A stretch of DNA of 64,000 nt, from contig NHBK01000014.1 in NCBI GenBank assembly GCA_002173095.1, positions 248,001-312,000 of the forward strand, given 5' to 3'. How positions within the stretch are numbered: the stretch's first letter is position 1; the number at the start of each line of letters is the position of its first letter. The notes beneath the pieces are model-generated. The model saw only the letters and a program-made list of their open reading frames with translations. It searched no databases and was not told the DNA's origin. A program made the translations under genes and the position numbers. This document shows positions 16,334 to 24,581 of the stretch, one piece after another. The DNA comes from Hyphomonadaceae bacterium TMED5 (GTDB lineage Bacteria; Pseudomonadota; Alphaproteobacteria; Caulobacterales; Hyphomonadaceae).

Positions 16334-17694
16334 TGATAAAGGTACTGCGTCATTTATCTCTCATGCGGATATTGCTGCTCGCAGCCATTTTAGTGCTCGG
16401 CATTCAGCTCATGTTTCTGGTCGCCATATGGCGTATGCAAAAGGCTAATCAGTCTGCATTCCTGCTGCCTTTGCCGGCGCGCGTGGCCAGCATGGTGGAA
16501 GTGGTGGAACGGACGCCGGATGAAGATCGCGACGAGCTGTTGAGCGCTTTGAATTCTTCTGACCTCGAAATCGGCATTGTTACGGACTTTGATGAGGCGG
16601 ACATTACCCATGGCGTTCGGCTGGCTGTATTTCGGGAGGCTTTGTCTCGATATTCTGAGGCCATGCAGGGAAGGCGTATTGAAGGGCTTATCGCGCAGAC
16701 GGGCTATGAGCCGTCGGACGCTCAAATAACCCCGTTCGGCGTATCCGCTGAACAGCCGCTGCGATTAATGGTCGAACTTGATAATGGTGAATGGCTGAAT
16801 ATTCAGACGCCCGGTCTGCTCCAGATGCGGTTTCGCAGCATGCCTGTCGGTATTCTGGCCGGATTCTTCGGCTTTCTCATCGCTGCCTTCGCTGTTTACG
16901 TGATCTGGCAGCAATTCCACCCTGTTCGCCGTATGGCTGTCGCCGCCCGCAAGTTTACCCGCAGTGGTCGGCCGCATCTGGTTGAACCGACTGGCGCGCG
17001 TGATGTTCGCGATCTTGTAGAAGCTTTCAATGATCTGCAGACACGTGTCGCCCGCCTTTTAGAGAACCGCATGTTGATGATGTCGGCCATGTCTCATGAT
17101 GTGCGCACCTATCTGACAAGGTTGCGCCTTCGGATAGAATTTCTGGATGAAGATCAGCGCTTTCACGCAGAGCGCACAATTGAAGAGATTGAGCTTCTCC
17201 TGAATGACACGCTCGCTTTTGCCGAAATTGAGGGGCGCGAAACAGACTTTGAAGACGTCGACATGTCGCTCCTGCTGAGTGAGTTGAAAGTGTCTGGTCA
17301 GTTTCCTGAAGACAAAACCAGCTGGACGATTGCCGACCCGCCTGTCGTCATAAACGGTCACGCATCGCGCTTGCAGCGTTCAATTGTGAACCTTGTGTCT
17401 AATGCCCTGAAATACGGACAAACGGCCGAGATTGAGCTGGAGGCTGTTGATGGTGTGGCGCAGGTGACGGTGATGGACCGTGGCCCAGGCATCCCCAAAG
17501 CTGATATGGAAAAAGTGTTCTCACCCTTCTTCCGACGTGATGATTCCAGAAACCGAAACGTTGAAGGCGCAGGGCTTGGCCTTGCAATCGCCCGCACAGT
17601 TGTCGAACGCCATGGCGGGCGCATCCTGCTTCAGGGCCGGATTGGCGGAGGGCTGGTCGCAACCATCCTCCTACCACTTAAACAGCCTGATTAG
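16333..17694 (+). CDS. EnvZ-like sensor histidine kinase
   Basis: 453 residues. Two membrane segments (about 10-32 and 175-195) enclose a periplasmic sensor region of about 140 residues. A HAMP linker precedes the dimerisation domain with His255 in SHDVRTYLTRLRLR; the conserved proline normally found five residues after the histidine is Tyr260 here. The ATPase domain has the N box (NLVSNALKY), the DRGPGIP G1 box and GAGLGLAIAR G2 box, all complete. Partner is the upstream response regulator. Converges with the coiled-coil protein gene with a four-base overlap. Confidence 0.95.
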   Translation: MIKVLRHLSLMRILLLAAILVLGIQLMFLVAIWRMQKANQSAFLLPLPARVASMVEVVERTPDEDRDELLSALNSSDLEIGIVTDFDEADITHGVRLAVFREALSRYSEAMQGRRIEGLIAQTGYEPSDAQITPFGVSAEQPLRLMVELDNGEWLNIQTPGLLQMRFRSMPVGILAGFFGFLIAAFAVYVIWQQFHPVRRMAVAARKFTRSGRPHLVEPTGARDVRDLVEAFNDLQTRVARLLENRMLMMSAMSHDVRTYLTRLRLRIEFLDEDQRFHAERTIEEIELLLNDTLAFAEIEGRETDFEDVDMSLLLSELKVSGQFPEDKTSWTIADPPVVINGHASRLQRSIVNLVSNALKYGQTAEIELEAVDGVAQVTVMDRGPGIPKADMEKVFSPFFRRDDSRNRNVEGAGLGLAIARTVVERHGGRILLQGRIGGGLVATILLPLKQPD

Positions 17695-19412
17695 TCTTCA
17701 TCTTCGCCGAAGAGCGCCGGCTCGCGGCGTCCAATGCGGCGGGATTCAGGTACGCGCTCAGCAGGTTCTGGAACATGATGGCCCGCATTACCAAACAGGC
17801 TGACCAGCAGGATGAGCAAGTCGGCTGCAAGTGCCAGCGTCAGGGAGAAAATCGCCTGTGGTTCACGGTCCTGCAGGGCGACGAATGCATAGGCAATCGG
17901 CGCGGCATCCGGGTCACGCGTACGCGCCACACGGCGGATCATTTCGCCAAAGTCTGCTTTCCGGCTGGCAGAAAGCGCTGAATTGTTCACGCACTCATTC
18001 CGGATGAATTGCAGAAGCTCGCTTCCGCGTGCGGCAGCGTATTCTTCATTGGTGGTGGCGCGACAATGTTCTTCCACATCGCGCAGACTGCTTTGCAGCG
18101 CGGAGAGGTTTCGTGCCGCCTCAAATGCGCCGCCGGACGTACAGTCAATGGAGGCCGGATCAAAGCTAGCCAGAGTTTCTGCGCCATTTGGCGAAGCTTG
18201 CGCGGCGATCAGCTCGGATTTGATTTGCGTGCAGGCATTCAGAATACGATCGACCTCGTCTTCACTAATGTCTTCAGAGGTGAAGTCGATTTGCGGAATA
18301 TCGAGCGCGCTCGCTTGCGCCGTAAGCGCTGAGATTTCTTCTTCCAGGAAGCTGATACGTACATCGCCGCCCGCATTAAGCGCTTCTTCAACTTCGGATG
18401 CATCGGCGCTGCCCTGAACAATGGTCAGCTGCTGGCGACCGGAAAGAAGGGCCTCATTCGCGTTGGAAAGTTCACGGGTAACAGACGCCAGACGGTTTTC
18501 GGCAACCTCAAGATTGGCGAGCACAATGTCATGTTGACGGTTCAGCTCACGCCAGATCGGGCCGCGACCGGATTGGCCACTTTCCTGCGCGCCGCGTTCT
18601 TCCAGAAGTTTCTGGTCTGAAAGCTCCTGAGACTGAGCTCGAAGGCTTGCGACTTCAGTTTCCCATTCATCCTGTTCCAGTGTGAGTTCGCGTACCTGAC
18701 GCTGGAAGTCAGACACGGTCTGTTCCAGTTCGCGCGCGCGGCTTTCCCGGCTGACGGCTGCGCTTCGCGCTTCGGCGCGGGCATCACCGATCTGGCGTTG
18801 ATAGGTCTGAAGCTCATCTCGGCGCTCATCCAATTCTTCCAGAATGGTCTGGCGTTGTTCATTTGAGGCTTCGGAGAGCAGGTTGAGCTGGGCCTGGAAA
18901 CCGGCTTGCTGACGTGAGAACACGCCGCGGGCATCCTGAACTTCATCTTCCAGATCTTCGATCAGGCGCTCGACAATTACATCGCCGCGCTCGCGCATGG
19001 TTTCGGCCGACCAGTCAGATTTCTGAGTGCTGAACATGCGGTCAAACAGGTCGATATAAGAGAAGGTAACGGAAATCGTGGTCGCAGCGAAATAGCCAAA
19101 GAAGATGGCGATGATGAGCCACCAGCGCTTACGGCTTTCAACCATGAGAAGGCGGCTCGCAATCCATGCGAGCGCTAGCATGAGCGCCTGAATACCAAAG
19201 GCGAGACCGAGCGTGATGACCAAGCTTTCAATCCGGTCAATCGTGGAGATGCCTTCAAGGCTCTGGCCGGTTTCCATCGCCTGCTGAACCGGGTCCGCTG
19301 CACGCAGACCGCTCCATGTCGTGAGGAAGGACACGATAGAAAGGACAAGGCTTGCGATAACGGCGCTGCGAAAGCCCAGAGACTGCTGCGCGGTATTTGT
19401 CGAACGGTTCAT
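17691..19412 (-). CDS. Membrane protein with long coiled coil
   Basis: 573 residues from ATG 19412; an upstream ATG at 19460 would add 16 residues. Three membrane segments near the N-terminus (about 17-37, 65-90, 100-125), then a Glu/Gln/Arg-rich coiled coil (about 155-350), a small Cys-containing globular region (with Cys at about 410, 437, 462 and 481), and a fourth hydrophobic segment near residue 530 followed by an acidic tail. Orientation suggests a large cytoplasmic or periplasmic coiled-coil arm. I do not recognise the family. It might be a structural envelope or division-associated protein; that is speculation. Confidence 0.75.
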   Translation of the reverse strand: MNRSTNTAQQSLGFRSAVIASLVLSIVSFLTTWSGLRAADPVQQAMETGQSLEGISTIDRIESLVITLGLAFGIQALMLALAWIASRLLMVESRKRWWLIIAIFFGYFAATTISVTFSYIDLFDRMFSTQKSDWSAETMRERGDVIVERLIEDLEDEVQDARGVFSRQQAGFQAQLNLLSEASNEQRQTILEELDERRDELQTYQRQIGDARAEARSAAVSRESRARELEQTVSDFQRQVRELTLEQDEWETEVASLRAQSQELSDQKLLEERGAQESGQSGRGPIWRELNRQHDIVLANLEVAENRLASVTRELSNANEALLSGRQQLTIVQGSADASEVEEALNAGGDVRISFLEEEISALTAQASALDIPQIDFTSEDISEDEVDRILNACTQIKSELIAAQASPNGAETLASFDPASIDCTSGGAFEAARNLSALQSSLRDVEEHCRATTNEEYAAARGSELLQFIRNECVNNSALSASRKADFGEMIRRVARTRDPDAAPIAYAFVALQDREPQAIFSLTLALAADLLILLVSLFGNAGHHVPEPAERVPESRRIGRREPALFGEDED

Positions 19413-19674
19413 TCCTAACTCACCCCAGATGACGCTTTGAATGTGCTGAGAGCCGGACATTCATGGGCCCAGACCGAATGGCACAGCACAGCGAATTTCA
19501 GGTCAGGCACCGCTATTTGCGTGCCCAAAAATCATCAGCCCGTAAAAACCAAGGGATTACAGGTCGTTTCTCATAAGGCGGGTATAGGTGACGAGAATAT
19601 GGCAAAATGTGCATTTGGCTGTATTTACAGCTTCTAAGCCTGCAGTTTTGCTGAAATTGCGTCCGGTGTGTCGC

Positions 19675-19896
19675 TTAAGCAATAATGTCCGGGCGAATAA
19701 GGCCGCGTACGCGGGAAATCTCATCGCGCAGCTGCAGCTTGCGGCGTTTCAGGCGCTGAAGCATGAGCATGTCTGCATTGATGGACTGCATTTCCACGAC
19801 AAGGATATCCAGCTCACGGTGTTCGAACTCGAGCTGTTCGAGGCGCGCTTGTAGCGTGCGCGTATTCTCGTCGAAGTCGAAACCCGTACCGTCCAT
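19675..19896 (-). CDS. YdcH/DUF465-like small coiled-coil protein
   Basis: 73 residues, almost entirely predicted helix. The pattern LEQLEFEHRELDILVVEMQS...LQRLKRRKLQLRDEISRVRG is that of DUF465 (YdcH/SlyX-like): two helices with a Lys-Arg-rich second part ending L+D+I. Function in the family is unknown, but members are abundant and conserved in alphaproteobacteria. It is divergent from a second DUF465-like gene at 20081, separated by about 185 bases of AT-rich DNA. Confidence 0.75.
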   Translation of the reverse strand: MDGTGFDFDENTRTLQARLEQLEFEHRELDILVVEMQSINADMLMLQRLKRRKLQLRDEISRVRGLIRPDIIA

Positions 19897-20080
19897 TGGT
19901 AAGAAACCTTTAATAATGCAGGCGGCCCCATTAACACATTTTCGCTTGTGGATAAATTTTTTTATTTGCGTTTCAGGCGAAAAAATCCCGTTCCTTAGTC
20001 GCTTTTCCGGAGAGTCAATACGTGACGAATTCGTGACTTCATGCTTTCATTCATTGCTACAGCATAGGAGGCGCGAAGCG

Positions 20081-20257
20081 ATGAGTTTGGAAAATCATCT
20101 GCAGGAACTTTCCGCACGTCATAAGAAAATTGACGATGCACTCAAGGAAGAACTGAAACGACCCTCTTCTGACACGCTGAAGATGACGCGAATGAAACGC
20201 GAGAAACTCAAACTCAAGGAAGAGATCCAGTCTCTCCAGGGCGAGCACGTCAGTTAA
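20081..20257 (+). CDS. YdcH/DUF465 family protein
   Basis: 58 residues from ATG 20081 with a strong AGGAGG SD (20067-20072 region). HLQELSARHKKIDDALKEELKRP followed by Asp-Thr-Leu-Lys-Met-Thr-Arg-Met-Lys-Arg-Glu-Lys-Leu-Lys-Leu-Lys-Glu-Glu-Ile is the DUF465 signature. A longer in-frame ORF starts upstream at 19763 but lies over the divergent partner and its promoter, so the short form is preferred. Role unknown; pairs of such genes are common in this group of bacteria. Confidence 0.88.
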   Translation: MSLENHLQELSARHKKIDDALKEELKRPSSDTLKMTRMKREKLKLKEEIQSLQGEHVS

Positions 20258-20373
20258 TTTTATTCCGGGTCTGGCCCTAAACTCTGCGCAGGTCATGCCT
20301 CATTGGGCTTGACCGCGCATGTGAGGCGTGAAAAGGCCGAGAAATCAGAGCTGGAAACGGAAGGTATTTCGGT

Positions 20374-21138
20374 ATGCGCGATCCCGTGGTGGCTATTCTT
20401 GGCCTCGGCAAGGGTGCCGGAATCACATGTGCTCGAAAATTCGCTGAATTCGGCTGGTCTGTCATGATCATTGACGGCGATCAGAAAGTTCTGGATCGCG
20501 CTGAAGATGATCTGGGTGAGCTTGTCTGTTATCTGCATGAGGACCAGACGACACGTCTCGGTCTGAAGAACGCACTGTCTGGTACGCTGGAGCAGTTCGA
20601 TGGCGTTGATGTGCTTTTGAACATCCCGCCCATTATGGATCCGGTCGGGCTGGATGAGCTGACTTTGGACCGTGTGTCTCAGGACCTCAAAGCGACCGCC
20701 AGCACTGCTTTAATGGCGGCGCAGGGATTTGGGCGTGAGATGATCCGCGAGATTAAAGAGCGCGACGAAAACGCGGACCGGCTGCCATACAAGAAATCCT
20801 TTATTCAACTGCTCAGCCGGGCTGCGGTTTCGGTCGATGGCGGCGCTCCGCTGCAGACGGTCACTCAGGGGGCCGTGCTGTCTGTGATGAAATCGCTGGT
20901 GGTGGAATTCGCGCCCTATAAAATACGGTCCAACGCGATTGTCGCGACGCGGCCTCATGCCACTGAAACCGAGCCCTGGCTGAAACAGCGTACACCACTC
21001 GGACGAGCCGCTCGTGCATCTGAAATCGCGGAGGCTGCATACTATCTGGCATCCGCAGAAGCGGCGTATATCAATGGGCACGCGCTGGAGCTTGATGGTG
21101 GCCGCTCTGTACTGAACGGTTTGATCGAGATCAAATAA
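20374..21138 (+). CDS. SDR-fold protein lacking catalytic Tyr and Lys
   Basis: 254 residues with the Rossmann fold of short-chain dehydrogenases: Gly-Leu-Gly-Lys-Gly-Ala-Gly cofactor loop at about 10-16, acidic Asp34 after strand 2, IRSNAI at 184-189 and a GHALELDGG-type end. Aligning back from IRSN, the positions of the YxxxK catalytic pair are Gln161 and Gln165, and the NNAG motif is Asn-Ile-Pro-Pro. The protein probably binds a dinucleotide without normal oxidoreductase activity, or uses another mechanism. It lies just upstream of the LuxI-type gene in the same direction, with 146 bases between. Confidence 0.8.
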   Translation: MRDPVVAILGLGKGAGITCARKFAEFGWSVMIIDGDQKVLDRAEDDLGELVCYLHEDQTTRLGLKNALSGTLEQFDGVDVLLNIPPIMDPVGLDELTLDRVSQDLKATASTALMAAQGFGREMIREIKERDENADRLPYKKSFIQLLSRAAVSVDGGAPLQTVTQGAVLSVMKSLVVEFAPYKIRSNAIVATRPHATETEPWLKQRTPLGRAARASEIAEAAYYLASAEAAYINGHALELDGGRSVLNGLIEIK

Positions 21139-21191
21139 CCATCTCCGTACGGATGAAACCGGTGTCATAGTACATCAAAAATTGTAAAATC

Positions 21192-21228
21192 TGATGGAAT
21201 TGGTGGATGAAGTGATGGATTTCCATCA
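21192..21228. promoter_or_regulatory. Palindromic operator upstream of the LuxI-type gene
   Basis: TGATGGA-TT-TCCATCA (21213-21228) is a 7-base perfect inverted repeat. A further copy of the half-site TGATGGA begins at 21192, exactly 21 bases (two helical turns) upstream. The palindrome ends 56 bases before the synthase start codon. It resembles a dimeric regulator site; which regulator is not known. Confidence 0.5.
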
Positions 21229-21284
21229 TTTCAGTTTTTCTCCGGGCGTGGACTTAATTTCCTGACACAAAAGGGGATTTAGTC

Positions 21285-22133
21285 GTGATCCATGTCGTTA
21301 CGATAGCCAATCAACACCTATACGCGAAGCAGCTCGATCAGATGTTCCGTATGCGCCATGAATTTTACGTTCGGCAGCGCGGTTGGACGGATCTGACGTC
21401 AGAAGATGAACGAGAAACAGACGAGTTCGATAACGAACACGCTGTCTATCTGATGAATCTTGATGCGCATGGCGATATCCTCGCCACCTTCCGCCTCAAC
21501 CCAACCGACACGCCTTATCTGATGGGCGACAAGCTTACCCATTATATATCCGGTGAGCCGCCGCATGATCCGAAAATCTGGGATCTGACCCGCTGGATGG
21601 TCGTGCCGCATGCCCGACGCAAGGGTGAGGGGCAGATCGCTGATGCGCAGAAAGTGCTTCTGTGCGGCGTGATGGAGTTCGCGGTCGATCGCGGAATCAC
21701 CAGCTATACCTGCCTGATGGATACGGTTTTCGTGGACCGTATGAAAAACGTCTGGCCGGTGAAGTTTATCGGCGACCCTCATCACTTCGAAGATGGGGAT
21801 GGAGACGCCGTCGCGGTGCAGATCGAAGCCGGTCCGCATGTCCTCTTCAAAACCCGTGATCTCACCAAAATCTACGACACAGTTCTGTTTGAACTGAAGC
21901 CAGACGCGCCTGAAAGCGAAGAAGAAGCTGGCCTCAGAGAAACCGCAATACGGAAGGAAACGCCAATGAAGGAAGTGCAGCTTGATCGCGTTCGGGAAGC
22001 GGCCAGCATGCTGGTCAATGAACTGAAAAACTTCTCCTCACAAGATGATCTGGAAAACTCCATCAGCGCTGTCCAGGAATTCACGCGCTTCATCAGCAAG
22101 GAAACAGGTAAGCGGGAACTCGAAGACGCCTGA
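21285..22133 (+). CDS. LuxI-type acyl-homoserine lactone synthase with C-terminal extension
   Basis: 282 residues. The first 200 follow the LuxI/TraI pattern: Arg24, Trp34, Asp46 and Asp49 in ETDEFD, Arg70 in ATFRLNPT, and the Leu-Thr-Arg-Trp segment with Arg103. The usual Glu100-101 is Asp100, a conservative change. Such enzymes join S-adenosylmethionine and an acyl carrier to give an acyl-homoserine lactone. About 75 extra residues at the C-terminus, mostly helical, are not part of the family fold. No LuxR-type receptor is in the window, so the gene is an orphan here. Confidence 0.78.
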   Translation: MIHVVTIANQHLYAKQLDQMFRMRHEFYVRQRGWTDLTSEDERETDEFDNEHAVYLMNLDAHGDILATFRLNPTDTPYLMGDKLTHYISGEPPHDPKIWDLTRWMVVPHARRKGEGQIADAQKVLLCGVMEFAVDRGITSYTCLMDTVFVDRMKNVWPVKFIGDPHHFEDGDGDAVAVQIEAGPHVLFKTRDLTKIYDTVLFELKPDAPESEEEAGLRETAIRKETPMKEVQLDRVREAASMLVNELKNFSSQDDLENSISAVQEFTRFISKETGKRELEDA

Positions 22134-22158
22134 ACGCGGCGGGGACGTAATTCGCGGT

Positions 22159-22204
22159 GCGGGCGGAGGTTTGAGTCTATTTCTGACTTGAAATCTCCGC
22201 CCGC
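22159..22204 (+). other. Long hairpin between the LuxI-type gene and rpmI
   Basis: GCGGGCGGAG (22159-22168) pairs perfectly with CTCCGCCCGC (22195-22204), and the inner part extends the stem by about ten more pairs with one bulge and a 7-base loop. It may end the upstream transcript without a U-run. The -35 box of the rpmI promoter lies in its 3' arm. Confidence 0.55.
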
Positions 22205-22215
22205 TTGCGTATAAG
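22188..22215 (+). promoter_or_regulatory. Promoter of rpmI-rplT
   Basis: TTGAAA (22188-22193) and TATAAG (22210-22215) with a 16-base spacer. Predicted start near 22222 gives a leader of about 70 bases that contains a GAGGC/GCCTC hairpin and a duplicated CCAGGAGAT. Confidence 0.7.
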
Positions 22216-22292
22216 CGGCGTTCGCTCCAAAGAGGCGTAAGGCATTGCCTCCAGGAGATAAACATTATCGCGCTTAGCGCCAGGAGATGAAA

Positions 22293-22496
22293 ATGCCGAA
22301 GATGAAGACGAAAAAAGCTGCTGCAAAGCGCTTTAAGATCACCGCGACCGGTAAGATCAAACACGGTGTAGCTGGTAAACGCCACCGCCTGATGAGCCAC
22401 AATGCGAAATACATCCGTACAAACCGCGGCACGTCCGTAGCGTCAGATGCTGATACGCCACGTATCAAAAGCTGGCTGCCGTACGGCACTAAGTAA
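22293..22496 (+). CDS. rpmI: 50S ribosomal protein L35
   Basis: 67 residues from ATG 22293 (CAGGAG SD, 7 bases away); an ATG two codons earlier is too close to the SD. Contains MPKMKTKKAAAKRFKxTxTGKI and the KRHRL and GT-rich basic segments of L35. Works in the large subunit. The preceding infC usually found in this operon is absent here, so rpmI is the first gene, driven by its own promoter. The leader repeats the SD block CCAGGAGAT twice, 33 bases apart. Confidence 0.97.
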   Translation: MPKMKTKKAAAKRFKITATGKIKHGVAGKRHRLMSHNAKYIRTNRGTSVASDADTPRIKSWLPYGTK

Positions 22497-22522
22497 CGCA
22501 TAGCTGAGAAGGATTACCACAC

Positions 22523-22888
22523 ATGGCACGCTCCCGTAACAAGGTGCCGGCTCACGCTCGGCACAAAAAAGTCATCAAAGCCGCTAAAGGCTATTATGGT
22601 CGCCGGAAGAATACATTCCGCACCGCTAACGCTGCTGTTCAAAAAGCTGGTCAGTACGCTTATGTCGGCCGTAAGCAGAAGAAACGCACATTCCGTTCGC
22701 TCTGGATCCAGCGTCTGAACGCTGCTGTTCGCGAACTCGATTCTGAAATGACGTACTCTCGTTTCATTGACGGCGTCACGAAAGCTGGCATCGACATGGA
22801 CCGTAAGGTTCTTTCTAATCTCGCGATCAACGAACCAGCTGCGTTTAAAGCTGTTCTGGAACAGGCAAAAGCTGCTCTGGCTGCATAA
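22523..22888 (+). CDS. rplT: 50S ribosomal protein L20
   Basis: 121 residues. [34 protein letters not shown] and the [14 protein letters not shown] stretch are characteristic. L20 is an early assembly protein of the 50S subunit and in other bacteria represses the rpmI-rplT operon by binding its leader. Followed by a terminator hairpin before pheS. Confidence 0.98.
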   Translation: MARSRNKVPAHARHKKVIKAAKGYYGRRKNTFRTANAAVQKAGQYAYVGRKQKKRTFRSLWIQRLNAAVRELDSEMTYSRFIDGVTKAGIDMDRKVLSNLAINEPAAFKAVLEQAKAALAA

Positions 22889-22919
22889 GCCGAACACCTT
22901 TCTGACTGTTCTTTCAAAG

Positions 22920-22950
22920 CGACCGTTGCCACTTCAGCAGCGGTCGTTTT
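22920..22950 (+). terminator. Terminator after rplT
   Basis: CGACCGTTGC (22920-22929) pairs with GCAGCGGTCG (22937-22946) with one G-U pair, a 7-base loop and TTTT behind. It separates the ribosomal genes from pheS. Confidence 0.75.
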
Positions 22951-23050
22951 CGTATTGAGCAAATTGATCACTGGAATTGGCGTCAGAGCTTGGTAATAAG
23001 AGCCTGAATTCAGCCCGAAATTCCAACCGGGAACGACCTGAGGCAGACCT

Positions 23051-24124
23051 ATGTCAGACATTGAAACAATCGAAGCCGAAGCTCTAAGCGCCATTGGCGG
23101 TGCGAATGACCTTGCCACACTGGACGGTGTGCGTGTGTCGGAACTCGGCAAGAAGGGTCGCGTCTCTGCGCTGATGAAAACGCTGGGCGGCATGGACCCG
23201 GAAGAGCGCAAGGAAATGGGCCCGAAGCTCAATGCGCTGAAGAACCGTTTGAATGACGCCATTGAGACCCGCAAGACCATCCTTGAGGATGAGGAACTGG
23301 ATGCGCGTCTGGCCAGCGAAAAGGCTGACCTGTCTCTGCCGCCACGTCCGTATCACACCGGCGGTCTGCACCCGGTCATGCAAGTCTTCGAAGAGATTGA
23401 AGAGATTTTCGGCGCGATGGGTTTTGCTGTCGCTGAAGGCCCCGACATTGAAGACGACTTCCATAACTTCACAGCGCTGAACTTCCCGATCGGTCACCCG
23501 GCTCGCGAAGACCATGATACATTCTTCATGACGCCGGATGAAAATGGCGAGCGTAAGGTTTTGCGGACGCACACCTCTCCGGTTCAGATCCGCACCATGA
23601 TGAATGAGAAGCCGCCTATCCGCGTGATCATTCCAGGCCGCGTTTACCGGAATGACTGGGACGCAACTCATACGCCGATGTTCCACCAGGTCGAAGGCCT
23701 CGTCATCGATAAAGTGACCCATATGGGCCATCTTAAAGGCTGTCTCACAGACTTTGCGCGCGCCTTCTTTGAAGTCGACGCCGTCGAAACCCGTTTCCGC
23801 CCACACTTCTTCCCATTCACAGAACCATCTGCGGAGATGGACGTGAAATGCGACCGTTCCGGCGGCAATGTGAAAATCGGTCAGGGTGATGACTGGCTGG
23901 AAATTCTGGGCTCCGGCATGGTGCACCCGAATGTTCTGCGCAATTGCGGCCTCGACCCGAATGAATATCAGGGCTTTGCCTTTGGTATGGGTGTCGATCG
24001 CCTCGCTATGCTGAAATACGGCATGCCGGACCTGCGCCCATATTTCGAAAGCGATATGCGCTGGCTCTCCCATTATGGCTTCAAGCCATGGCTCCTTCCG
24101 AGCCTCTCCGGAGGGCTTTCTTGA
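23051..24124 (+). CDS. pheS: Phenylalanyl-tRNA synthetase alpha subunit
   Basis: 357 residues. N-terminal coiled-coil arm (about 1-85) binds tRNA-Phe; the class II catalytic domain has motif 2 ([10 protein letters not shown] and [17 protein letters not shown]) and motif 3 ([16 protein letters not shown]). It forms an alpha2-beta2 enzyme with PheT. The usual partner pheT does not follow directly: two genes (24121-25208) are placed between them. The next gene starts at a TTG overlapping the stop codon. Confidence 0.98.
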   Translation: MSDIETIEAEALSAIGGANDLATLDGVRVSELGKKGRVSALMKTLGGMDPEERKEMGPKLNALKNRLNDAIETRKTILEDEELDARLASEKADLSLPPRPYHTGGLHPVMQVFEEIEEIFGAMGFAVAEGPDIEDDFHNFTALNFPIGHPAREDHDTFFMTPDENGERKVLRTHTSPVQIRTMMNEKPPIRVIIPGRVYRNDWDATHTPMFHQVEGLVIDKVTHMGHLKGCLTDFARAFFEVDAVETRFRPHFFPFTEPSAEMDVKCDRSGGNVKIGQGDDWLEILGSGMVHPNVLRNCGLDPNEYQGFAFGMGVDRLAMLKYGMPDLRPYFESDMRWLSHYGFKPWLLPSLSGGLS

Positions 24125-24570
24125 GCGTAAGCCCGGATATCGACACGCTGCCGCGTTGGCCATTCGGGGATAGCCCTGAACTGGGAGACAGGCTTGCTGC
24201 ATTGATTGTGGCGGGCGTGAAAACCGGTACGTGCTGTGCGAAAGCCCACAATGAGTGGAGCCATCCGGGCGAACGCGGTGTTCTGGTCGACGGTTCAGCA
24301 CGACCTGTCGCTATATTGGAAACCGAAACAGTGACGCATCTGCGCTTCCACGAAATGACGCAGGAAATGGCCGCGCTGGAAGGTGAGGGGGATCTCTCGC
24401 TGCAATACTGGCAGGACGCTCACAAAGACTATTTCACCCGCGAGGGCACGTTCGCTGAGGATATGGAAGTCGTGTTTGAAACCTTTCGCGTCATCTCCAT
24501 TCTGAACGACGACTTTGCAGCGAAAGCTGGCGAACACCTTGCGCGTGAGCGCGCGGGTGACACGGTTTAA
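24121..24570 (+). CDS. ASCH domain protein inserted between pheS and pheT
   Basis: 149 residues from TTG 24121, chosen because GGAGGG lies seven bases upstream and the start overlaps the pheS stop; an ATG at 24088 inside pheS is the alternative. The pattern Pro-Phe-Gly-Asp-Ser-Pro-Glu-Leu, [40 protein letters not shown] and a late Asp-Tyr-Phe match the ASCH superfamily (PUA-like beta barrel), thought to bind RNA. Possible roles are RNA or tRNA modification or amidohydrolase activity as in YqfB; not determined. Confidence 0.8.
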   Translation: MSVSPDIDTLPRWPFGDSPELGDRLAALIVAGVKTGTCCAKAHNEWSHPGERGVLVDGSARPVAILETETVTHLRFHEMTQEMAALEGEGDLSLQYWQDAHKDYFTREGTFAEDMEVVFETFRVISILNDDFAAKAGEHLARERAGDTV

Positions 24571-24581
24571 CGGGGGCGGTC

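Noticed and set aside
23084-24301. 405-residue antisense ORF opposite pheS
   Set aside because: Shadow of pheS codon bias, with no SD or domain.
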